The notes below the pieces were generated by a model that saw only the letters and a program-made list of their open reading frames with translations, was not told the origin of the DNA and made no database searches. A program made the translations under genes and the position numbers. DNA of 27,024 bases from Anaerolineaceae bacterium (GTDB lineage Bacteria; Chloroflexota; Anaerolineae; Anaerolineales; Anaerolineaceae): positions 1 to 27,024 of the forward strand of contig WOZA01000163.1 of the NCBI GenBank assembly GCA_011620505.1, given 5' to 3'. Below, in pieces: positions 1 through 6,114 of this stretch. The first letter of the stretch is position 1. Every line of letters starts with the position of its first letter.

Positions 1-111
1 ATTGCAGCCCGAGCAGCCCCCACGCCCGGATCTGGCATCGCAGACTAATCGATAGATGATCAACCCCACAATTACCGCAAGCACAACACTGATAATGATC
101 GTTGGAACCAT
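1..111 (-). CDS. FeoB-associated Cys-rich membrane protein, partial (runs off the left edge)
   Basis: A reading frame opens with ATG at 111-109, one base after the feoB stop codon, and stays open to the window edge (37 codons visible). A GAGAGG ribosome site sits just upstream, inside the end of feoB. The product starts with a hydrophobic helix (MVPTIIISVVLAVIVGLIIY) and continues into a basic, Gly/Cys-rich segment ending GRGGCSGCN. This is the layout of the small FeoB-associated proteins (Pfam FeoB_associated), single-pass membrane proteins with a CxxC-type tail often encoded directly after feoB. The role is unproven; help in assembly or iron handling by FeoB has been suggested. The C-terminus is not visible. 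Confidence 0.72.
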   Translation of the reverse strand, partial: MVPTIIISVVLAVIVGLIIYRLVCDARSGRGGCSGCN

Positions 112-112
112 C

Positions 113-2287
113 TTAACCTCTCACACCCGCGTTCGCCTGCTTCAACGAGCCAACTGCCTTCGGTGACGGTCTAAAAAGCAGCCACAACATCAACCCCAAC
201 AATGCCAGGGCGATGCCTGTCCACGCAGAAAATGCACCACTCTGCAGCCACGTCCCGAGCTGATAAACCATCAGAGCTACTGAATAACCAATAGTGATCA
301 TATACCCGATTGCGAACGAGGTCCACGCGGCGCTGTTCATCTCGCGCCGGATTGAGCTGATCGTCGCGATGCAGGGCGCGGAGAGCAGCACAAAGATCAG
401 GAATGATGTCGCGGAGAGGGGCGAAAACGCTGCCCGCAAACTACTCCAAATCTCTTGTCCACCTTCAGCAACTTCGCCAAATCCATAAAATATACCAAAA
501 CTGCTTACCACCGTTTCCTTTGCGACCAGCCCGCTCAATGCCGCCACCACCGGGCGCCACTCTCCCCAACCTAAAGGTTTAAAAATCCAGGCAATCGCGT
601 TACCAATGGCAGCCACGATACTCTGATCGATTTGCCCACTTTGTAACATTCGGAACTGACCGTCCACCCAACCGAAATAAGTCATGAACCAGATCACAAT
701 GGCTGCCAGGAGGATGATGGTGGACGCTTTTTTGACAAAGGATGAAACTCTATCCCAGGTGGTAACAAAAATGTTTTTCAATGAAGGCCAGCGGTAAGCA
801 GGCAATTCCATCACAAAAGGTGCAGCCTCTCCCTGGAATAGGGGAGTTTTTTTCAGGATGATTCCTGAGATGACCACGGCCGCAATCCCTAAAAAGTAAG
901 CTCCAAAAGCCACCCAACCCTTGCCCCCAAAAAAGGCACCTGCAATCATTGCAATCACCGGCAGTTTCGCGCCGCAAGGGATAAAGGATGTTGTAATGAT
1001 CGTCATGCGCCTGTCATGTTCATTTTCAATCGTGCGTGCCGCCATAATTGCGGGCACGCTGCAGCCACTGCCGATCAGCATCGGGATAAAACTTTTCCCT
1101 GAAAGCCCAAATTTGCGGAACATGCGATCCATGATGAACGCCACCCGCGCCATGTACCCGCTAAATTCGAGCAAGCCCAGGAACAGGAATAAGACTACCA
1201 TCTGGGGCAAAAAGCTCAGCACCGACCCAACTCCCGCCAGGATGCCGTCTACCAGCAAGCCTTGCAGCCAGCTTGCCACCCCCCAATCCGCCAGCGCTCC
1301 GCTGATCGCAGGCAGGATAATCTGCCCAAACAGCCGGTCGTTGGTCCATTCGGACATTGTCGCCCCAACTGTGTTTACCGAAACGTAGTAGACGAGAAAC
1401 ATCATCACCGCAAAGATCGGCAAAGCCAGCCAGCGGTTGGTCACAATCCGATCGATCCGATCAGAAGGCGACATCTCGCCCGCCTTTTTGCGCACGGTAA
1501 CTTTCTCGAGCACGTCTTCAATAAAGTTATATCTTTCTGCGGCAATGATGCTGTCGGAATCGTCGTCGTATTCCAGTTCGCACTGGCGAATATCCTGTTC
1601 AATATGCGCCTTTAACTCCGCAGAGAGGCCTAGTTCTGCTTCTACCAGCTCGTTGCGTTCGAAAAGCTTGACCGCATACCAGCGCTGTTTGTGCTCTGGC
1701 TGTTGATGCAGGGCAACTTCTTCGATGTGCCCCAAGGCGTGCTCTACCCCGCCGCTGAAACGGTGCAATGGCAGGGGGTGCCCTTTTTTCTGAGCTGCTA
1801 ACGTGGCAATCCTGGCAAGTTCATCGATCTGCGTCTCGCGTAGTGCCGATATTTCCACCACCGGCACGCCAAAAGCGTTGCCAAGTGCCGCCCCGTCAAT
1901 CTTCGCCCCGCTTTTCTCGACTTCGTCCATCATATTGATTGCCAGAACCATCGGGATGCCCAACTCCGCCAGTTGCGTCGTCAGGTAAAGATTCCGTTCC
2001 AGGTTCGTGCCGTCTACGATGTTTATGATTGCGTCAGGATTGGACTCGAGCAGGTAATCTCTGGCTAATTCTTCTTCCAGGGAATTCGTCGAGAGTGAAT
2101 AGATCCCCGGCAGGTCCACCAATACCACCTCCGGGTGTCCGATCAACACACCCTCCTTCTTCTCAACCGTTACACCAGGCCAGTTGCCAACGTATTGGTT
2201 TAAACCGGTGAGAGCGTTGAAAAGCGTAGTTTTACCAGAATTTGGATTTCCCGCGACAGCGATGGTTATGGGCATAGTGGCATTCAT
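113..2287 (-). CDS. feoB: Ferrous iron transport protein B (FeoB)
   Basis: GTP-driven Fe(II) uptake protein of the inner membrane, 724 aa, a normal length. The N-terminal G domain has G1 GNPNSGKT (13-20), Thr40 in the G2 loop, G3 DLPG (58-61), G4 NMMD (118-121) and a G5 SAL near 147. A helical GDI-like region follows to about 280. The membrane part starts near 285 and carries the conserved GSGCSVPAIMA, SFIPCGAKLPVIAMIAG and LSAPCIATISS segments of the two gate repeats. The frame opens at ATG 2287 and a second in-frame ATG lies at 2275, directly before the conserved PITIAVAG. Neither has a strong ribosome site, so translation is probably coupled to feoA, whose frame overlaps by 44-56 nt. Expression should follow the iron-regulated feoA promoter. 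Confidence 0.97.
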   Translation of the reverse strand: MNATMPITIAVAGNPNSGKTTLFNALTGLNQYVGNWPGVTVEKKEGVLIGHPEVVLVDLPGIYSLSTNSLEEELARDYLLESNPDAIINIVDGTNLERNLYLTTQLAELGIPMVLAINMMDEVEKSGAKIDGAALGNAFGVPVVEISALRETQIDELARIATLAAQKKGHPLPLHRFSGGVEHALGHIEEVALHQQPEHKQRWYAVKLFERNELVEAELGLSAELKAHIEQDIRQCELEYDDDSDSIIAAERYNFIEDVLEKVTVRKKAGEMSPSDRIDRIVTNRWLALPIFAVMMFLVYYVSVNTVGATMSEWTNDRLFGQIILPAISGALADWGVASWLQGLLVDGILAGVGSVLSFLPQMVVLFLFLGLLEFSGYMARVAFIMDRMFRKFGLSGKSFIPMLIGSGCSVPAIMAARTIENEHDRRMTIITTSFIPCGAKLPVIAMIAGAFFGGKGWVAFGAYFLGIAAVVISGIILKKTPLFQGEAAPFVMELPAYRWPSLKNIFVTTWDRVSSFVKKASTIILLAAIVIWFMTYFGWVDGQFRMLQSGQIDQSIVAAIGNAIAWIFKPLGWGEWRPVVAALSGLVAKETVVSSFGIFYGFGEVAEGGQEIWSSLRAAFSPLSATSFLIFVLLSAPCIATISSIRREMNSAAWTSFAIGYMITIGYSVALMVYQLGTWLQSGAFSAWTGIALALLGLMLWLLFRPSPKAVGSLKQANAGVRG

Positions 2288-2525
2288 TAATAGAAGATAT
2301 TGGTGAACTAACTTCGATGATTTCAGCGTCGTCCTTACGCAGGCTTAGCTCGTAGCCGCGCAAATTGACTTCGATAGGGTCTCCCAGCGGCGCGGCTTTA
2401 CGCACGAAGATCTCAACATTTTTGGTGATGCCCATATCCATTACCCGGCGGCGAATTCTTCCCTGTCCGTGGACTTTTACCACCCGGGCTGATTCCCCTA
2501 TCCGAACATCTTTCAAAGTCTTCAT
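2232..2525 (-). CDS. feoA: FeoA-domain protein, ferrous iron transport
   Basis: 97-aa cytoplasmic SH3-like protein that accompanies FeoB. The FeoA core is clear (TLKDVRIGESARVVKVHGQG, then RRRVMDMGI, GDPIEVNLRGYELSLRKDDAEIIEV), ending near residue 73. FeoA proteins usually stop about there, but this frame continues for some 20 residues over the feoB start, ending in a His/Cys/Arg-containing tail (ECHYAHNHRCRGKSKFW). The start is ATG 2525 with AGAGGAAG upstream. It is the first gene of the feoA-feoB-(FeoB-associated) operon and lies just downstream of two DtxR-type boxes. The extended tail may simply be a lost stop codon tolerated through the overlap. Confidence 0.93.
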   Translation of the reverse strand: MKTLKDVRIGESARVVKVHGQGRIRRRVMDMGITKNVEIFVRKAAPLGDPIEVNLRGYELSLRKDDAEIIEVSSPISSINECHYAHNHRCRGKSKFW

Positions 2526-2574
2526 CTGGTCTTCCTCTTGGTCTGAACAAGCCTTCGTCTGACCGCATTTTTTT

Positions 2575-2590
2575 GTTAGGCTTACCTAAC
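2575..2590. promoter_or_regulatory. DtxR/IdeR-type iron box 1
   Basis: Perfect inverted repeat GTTAGG-CTTA-CCTAAC, resembling the TTAGG...CCTAA half-sites of DtxR/IdeR boxes. It lies around the predicted feoA transcription start. The adjacent divergent gene encodes a DtxR-family regulator, its likely binder under iron-replete conditions. Confidence 0.8.
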
Positions 2591-2597
2591 AAGTTAA

Positions 2598-2626
2598 ATG
2601 TTAGTCCAACCTAACTAATCTGTCAA
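2598..2626 (-). promoter_or_regulatory. sigma70-type promoter of feoA
   Basis: Read on the minus strand, TTGACA (2626-2621) is followed after 17 nt by TAACAT (2603-2598). This is a perfect -35 with a 4/6 match to the -10 consensus at ideal spacing. Start of transcription would fall near 2590, leaving a leader of about 65 nt before feoA. Both DtxR-type boxes overlap or abut this promoter, so binding would block polymerase. Confidence 0.75.
2600..2615. promoter_or_regulatory. DtxR/IdeR-type iron box 2
   Basis: Second 16-nt inverted repeat, GTTAG-TCCAAC-CTAAC, with the same overall length as box 1 and centred 25 bp from it. It fills much of the spacer between the -35 and -10 of the feoA promoter. 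Two boxes suggest paired dimer binding. The sites also lie 68-108 bp upstream of the divergent regulator gene and might control it too. Confidence 0.75.
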
Positions 2627-2682
2627 GGTTTTCGGTGTTAAAATTGAAGGGAGTGTTTTATTAAAGGAAGAAGAGCGACCGC

Positions 2683-3078
2683 ATGAACCTACAAGAATCC
2701 GCTGAGATGTACCTCGAGACGATCCTCATCCTTGAGAAGAAAAATAGGAATGTCCGCGCCATCGACATTGCCCGTCAGATGCAGTTCTCCCGCCCAACCA
2801 TCAGCCAGCAGATCAAACGACTTGCTGCTGACGGCTACCTGGAGCTGGACGATAACAAACATATCTCTCTTACGCCTAAAGGCCGCCAAATTGCTGAAGA
2901 GACTTACAGCCGCCACAACAGCCTGGCGGAAATTTTCATCTGGATGGGGGTCAGCGAGCAAACCGCCTTTGAGGATGCCTGCCGCATCGAGCACTACATC
3001 AGCGCGGAAACCTTCGACTGTTTGCGCCGGCATTATGAGAACACGCGCAATAATGCGAATGCAAGTGACTTGGGCTGA
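2683..3078 (+). CDS. DtxR-family iron-dependent transcriptional regulator (short form)
   Basis: 131-aa metal-dependent repressor. An N-terminal winged helix (about 1-65, with AIDIARQMQFSRPTISQQIK as the HTH) is followed by the dimerisation/metal domain. Metal ligands typical of DtxR are visible: Met9 (EMYLETI), His78 (SRHNSLAEIF), and Cys100-x2-Glu103-His104 (CRIEH). Cys at the first position of that motif matches the iron sensor DtxR/IdeR; MntR-type manganese sensors have an acidic residue there. The C-terminal SH3-like domain of classical DtxR (about 225 aa) is missing, giving an MntR-like size. The start is ATG 2683 with a purine-rich AAAGGAAGAAGAG upstream. It is divergent from feoAB and presumably represses it. 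Confidence 0.92.
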   Translation: MNLQESAEMYLETILILEKKNRNVRAIDIARQMQFSRPTISQQIKRLAADGYLELDDNKHISLTPKGRQIAEETYSRHNSLAEIFIWMGVSEQTAFEDACRIEHYISAETFDCLRRHYENTRNNANASDLG

Positions 3079-3110
3079 TAGCCGCCTTATTTAATGGTAT
3101 AAACCCTGCC

Positions 3111-3797
3111 ATGACCTACAAACCAGACCTCGATATTGCCAGGCTCTACGCCAGCTTTGCTTCGCCGATTGCCGAAGTTGACTGCGGCAGGCTATGCGCA
3201 CCCCATAATCCTTCCGGCAAACCCTTCTGCTGCGACATCTGCGTGGCAGTACCCGTGGCATTAAAAGAGGAATGGGCTTACCTCAAGCCCAACACCCAGC
3301 TTTGGCATCGCTTGCGCGGCGATGAATGCCCCACTGATCCCATCGATGTGCCTAAGATGAAAGCAGAAACGCCGGGCTACATGCACCTGATGGCTTGCCG
3401 GGGTCCTGAATATTGCGAGCGCGACTTCCGCACCCTCAGCTGCCGCCAGTTTCCCTTCTCTCCCTATATCACAGCCGACGACCGCTTCATCGGGCTTACT
3501 TACAACTGGGACTTCGAGCAGGTCTGCTGGGTCATCAGCAATCTCCACCAAGTCACCTCTGCCTACCGCCGGGAATTCATCGACATTTACGATCGCCTGC
3601 TCTACGAATACCCCAAGGAGTACGACAGCTACTACTTTCTCTCAGAGGACATGCGCGAAGCCTTCAAGAAGCGCCACCGCCGCATTCCAATTCTCCACCG
3701 GGATGGATGGGATTACCTGCTCAGCCCCGCCACCGACCGCCTCACGCGCGTGCCCGCCGCCCAATTCCGCAAATTCGGTCCTTATAGAAGATCCTGA
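3111..3797 (+). CDS. Cys-rich protein, possibly YkgJ-like metal-binding
   Basis: 228-aa soluble protein with no signal peptide or membrane segment. It has ten Cys concentrated in the N-terminal two thirds: C25-x3-C29, C40-C41-x2-C44, C73, C96, C102, C111 (SCRQFPF) and C139. This spacing recalls YkgJ/CxxCxxCC-type zinc- or iron-chelating proteins, in which a late SCR.FPF-like motif is also common, but I cannot assign a family with certainty. It begins 32 nt after the DtxR-type regulator on the same strand and may be cotranscribed. There is no evident Shine-Dalgarno sequence before ATG 3111; the TATTTAAT/TATAAA-like stretch just upstream could mean a separate promoter and a leaderless start. 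Function unknown; metal or Fe-S binding is plausible. Confidence 0.8.
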   Translation: MTYKPDLDIARLYASFASPIAEVDCGRLCAPHNPSGKPFCCDICVAVPVALKEEWAYLKPNTQLWHRLRGDECPTDPIDVPKMKAETPGYMHLMACRGPEYCERDFRTLSCRQFPFSPYITADDRFIGLTYNWDFEQVCWVISNLHQVTSAYRREFIDIYDRLLYEYPKEYDSYYFLSEDMREAFKKRHRRIPILHRDGWDYLLSPATDRLTRVPAAQFRKFGPYRRS

Positions 3798-3819
3798 ATA
3801 CTGCTAAATGATCATCCTT

Positions 3820-3866
3820 ATATAAAATGGAGAGGGATTGGCAAAATCGCTCAATCCCTTTCCATT
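3820..3866 (-). terminator. Terminator hairpin between convergent genes
   Basis: AATGGAGAGGGATTG (3826-3840) pairs with CAATCCCTTTCCATT (3852-3866) around an 11-nt loop, a 15-bp stem with one G-T wobble. On the minus strand the stem is followed at once by TTTTATAT, so it fits an intrinsic terminator for the SPFH gene (stop at 3879). On the plus strand the downstream sequence is less T-rich, but the hairpin could also end transcripts of the Cys-rich protein gene. Confidence 0.8.
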
Positions 3867-3878
3867 ATTCCAGAAATC

Positions 3879-5870
3879 TTATGCCGTTACGTCCGGCACT
3901 TGATTGTCAGGAGTTGCTTTTTTTTCTGTCAAGCTGCGTCTGATTTCCTCTTTTAGCCTGTCAGTTTCCTCACTGGGCTGTCTCTGCCCGGCGTTCACCT
4001 CCAGGTTCAGCTTATCTGAGAGCAACAGGGTGAGCAGTCCTTCCATGATGCTGCTGCCAGTCACGCCGCCTTCGCTGCTGCCGCCCACCACCACCCTTGG
4101 CACCACGTCCACGCGGGATTGCTGCACGGCTTCCGCGAAGCGATTCATGACCTGCTGGGTCACCTGGAACTGCGGGCCGCCATAAGCGGCAACCTGTTCC
4201 TCAGTGGCGATAGCCTGAGCAATACCGGTGCGGGCAATTCTCTCGGCTTCAGCCTCCGCCAGGGTGCGGATCTGGGCAGCTTGCTGCACTGCCCGGGCAT
4301 AATCAGCCTTGCCCTGGTTGGAAAGCACCGTAATGCTCACCTCCGACTCGGTAATGTTGCGCTGCTGCTCTGCGCGAGCCTGGGCTTCGCGTAGCTCTCT
4401 TTCCTTTTGTGCAGCAACTTGCTGGCGCTGGAAGGTTTCGATTTGTTCCACCGCTATCTGCCGCGAGCGCAGTTGGTTAAGAATGATCTCCATATTCTTG
4501 TCATCGCCTGCTGTCGTCGGCGTGCCAATCAGCACTTCCTCCAGCTCCAGGTTGTAATGCAGGAACTTATCTTTCATCTCCTGGCTGGACTGGCGCTGGA
4601 TTTCGTTGCGCTCATGGATGAGCTCGATCAGGGTGCGAGTTTGACCAATGTTTTTGAAGTACGCCGACACCATCGGGTCGAGAGTCTGCTCCACCAGTTT
4701 CTTGACGTCCCCAAAGCGCTGCACCACGAGCGGAGCTTTCTGGTAATCAATATGAATGACAACCGAAAGCGGCAGAGAGGGCTCAAAAGCATCTTTGGTG
4801 ATCAGGGAGACTTCCGAAAGATTTTCATCCAAATTATGGGAACCCACCTCGGACTTAATCCACTTGAGGATGATATTGGTAGTTGGTACCATCACCACTT
4901 TGCCAGCATAGGTATTGAACGCGTATTTGCCGGGTAAGAGCGGGTCACTCCAAACCCCGCGGCTGCCTGTGCTGACCAACTCGCCGTGGCGGTAATCCAA
5001 ACCGGAAAGGTCTTCGCTGAGTTTGCCCGTGTAAGACACCACCACGCCCACAAAACCAACCTCGACGACTGTTTTTTGAATCATTTCCACGGTGGCAAAG
5101 AGTCGGTTGAGGTAATAAGTGCCTTCCACCAAAACCTGCAGTTGACGCCCGCGCAAACCCGAGGCGTTGATAAACCTGTCTGGCATCTGGAAATTGTTAT
5201 GATAGGTCACGCTGTCTGTCATGTCGGAGCCGACAATTGGCGCGATAATCTCACCAGATGGCAGTGAAGGTCCATCATGCACGGTCACAATCCCAATCAT
5301 GTCGTCAGAGTCCTTGATAACTACGGGGGTAAAACCTTTGCGTTCTCTGATGACCGAGGTCATGCTTTCGATGACCATCTGGTCATCCTTGCTGAGGGGG
5401 AGGTAATAAACCCGTTCTTCAGTAATGACCACAAACTGCGCCAGGTTGATGGCGTAAGTACCTTCGCGCAGGATCTGCCTCTGCGGACCGCGCTGACCGC
5501 CGTGGGTCAAAAAGTCGGTCACATCCTGAAAATCATGTGCGGTAATATTGGATGCCAGGACCTGCATGGCGCTCAGAGGCTCACCGTCACGCGCGAAAAC
5601 ATATCCGATTTTCCCCTGGGCAATGGTCACCAGGGGGGAAATGAGCACCCGGTATTGAAAGGGCATCAGGAAGTGCAAACCACCGCGGAGAACGTTGGGC
5701 TGATAGCCCGCTTCACCGTTCAGAGCGATAAAACCCGATTTGAGGGAGCGGCGACCAAAGCGTTTCTCCACAATTCCTATGCGGTTATTGGGTATGAAGC
5801 GTTCGCCGGAAAGCAAAACCAGCAGCACCAACACGCCCACGATGAGCGGTACGAGTATATTATTAGGCAT
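3879..5870 (-). CDS. SPFH/band-7 flotillin-like membrane protein
   Basis: 663-aa protein with an N-terminal transmembrane helix (NILVPLIVGVLVLLVLLSG, about 4-22) and then a long SPFH/band-7-like region. A coiled coil rich in Ala/Glu/Gln/Arg follows (about 480-550: FQRQQVAAQKERELREAQARAEQ, AEAEAERIARTGIAQA), as in flotillins. The C-terminal region contains Gly/Ser-rich and charged tails. SPFH proteins form large membrane-associated oligomers that organise membrane microdomains or guard membrane proteases. At 663 aa it is longer than typical flotillins (about 450-500 aa), mostly through an extended middle region with repeated LREGTYAINL/LVEGTYYLNRL-type motifs (about 134 and 249). ATG 5870 has a good AGGAG ribosome site at 5876-5880. 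No NfeD partner gene is visible in the window. Confidence 0.85.
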   Translation of the reverse strand: MPNNILVPLIVGVLVLLVLLSGERFIPNNRIGIVEKRFGRRSLKSGFIALNGEAGYQPNVLRGGLHFLMPFQYRVLISPLVTIAQGKIGYVFARDGEPLSAMQVLASNITAHDFQDVTDFLTHGGQRGPQRQILREGTYAINLAQFVVITEERVYYLPLSKDDQMVIESMTSVIRERKGFTPVVIKDSDDMIGIVTVHDGPSLPSGEIIAPIVGSDMTDSVTYHNNFQMPDRFINASGLRGRQLQVLVEGTYYLNRLFATVEMIQKTVVEVGFVGVVVSYTGKLSEDLSGLDYRHGELVSTGSRGVWSDPLLPGKYAFNTYAGKVVMVPTTNIILKWIKSEVGSHNLDENLSEVSLITKDAFEPSLPLSVVIHIDYQKAPLVVQRFGDVKKLVEQTLDPMVSAYFKNIGQTRTLIELIHERNEIQRQSSQEMKDKFLHYNLELEEVLIGTPTTAGDDKNMEIILNQLRSRQIAVEQIETFQRQQVAAQKERELREAQARAEQQRNITESEVSITVLSNQGKADYARAVQQAAQIRTLAEAEAERIARTGIAQAIATEEQVAAYGGPQFQVTQQVMNRFAEAVQQSRVDVVPRVVVGGSSEGGVTGSSIMEGLLTLLLSDKLNLEVNAGQRQPSEETDRLKEEIRRSLTEKKATPDNQVPDVTA

Positions 5871-5890
5871 TGTATCTCCTTGAGAATGTT

Positions 5891-5956
5891 TACGATATTG
5901 AACGCTTTTAGTCTACACCCTCTCACAAGGGAAGACTATAGATAATATAGGCTTTG
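5891..5956. repeat. 66-nt direct repeat, copy 1
   Basis: Aligns without gaps to 26959-27024 with 54 of 66 identical bases by hand count. It begins TACGATATTGAA and ends GGCTTTG. It contains AGTCT (5910-5914) and its reverse complement AGACT (5933-5937), 18 nt apart, plus an inner CCCT/AGGG pair (5918-5921/5928-5931). It lies 21 nt upstream of the SPFH start codon, just beyond its ribosome site. On the minus strand a TATTAT -10-like box lies near its distal end. Confidence 0.8.
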
Positions 5957-6114
5957 CTCTGCAAAACAAGCATGATGCAAAACGGTGCCCCTCCCCAATT
6001 TTTCTACATTCTCCCGGCCAAGGAGTTGACGCAATTCTAAAAAATTTTCCTGGAATACTCTCCCGCATCGTCCCGCACGATGGTAATTCTCCCAATACGG
6101 CAAGATGGTGGGGC
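5957..6114. other. Intergenic region between GH35 gene and repeat copy 1
   Basis: 158 nt with no open frame of note. It contains a small inverted repeat, CATCGT-CCCGC-ACGATG (6066-6082), downstream of the GH35 stop, and an A/T run AAAAAATTTT near 6040 further on. Neither makes a convincing intrinsic terminator. The end of the long operon transcript is therefore not identified. Confidence 0.5.

Noticed and set aside
5891..5956. Repeat hairpin read as a rho-independent terminator
   Set aside because: Neither strand has a T-run after the AGTCT/AGACT stem, and the element occurs upstream of genes rather than after them.
6066..6082. CATCGT-CCCGC-ACGATG inverted repeat after GH35 as a terminator
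   Set aside because: Only a 6-bp stem and no T-run directly after it on the minus strand; too weak to call.
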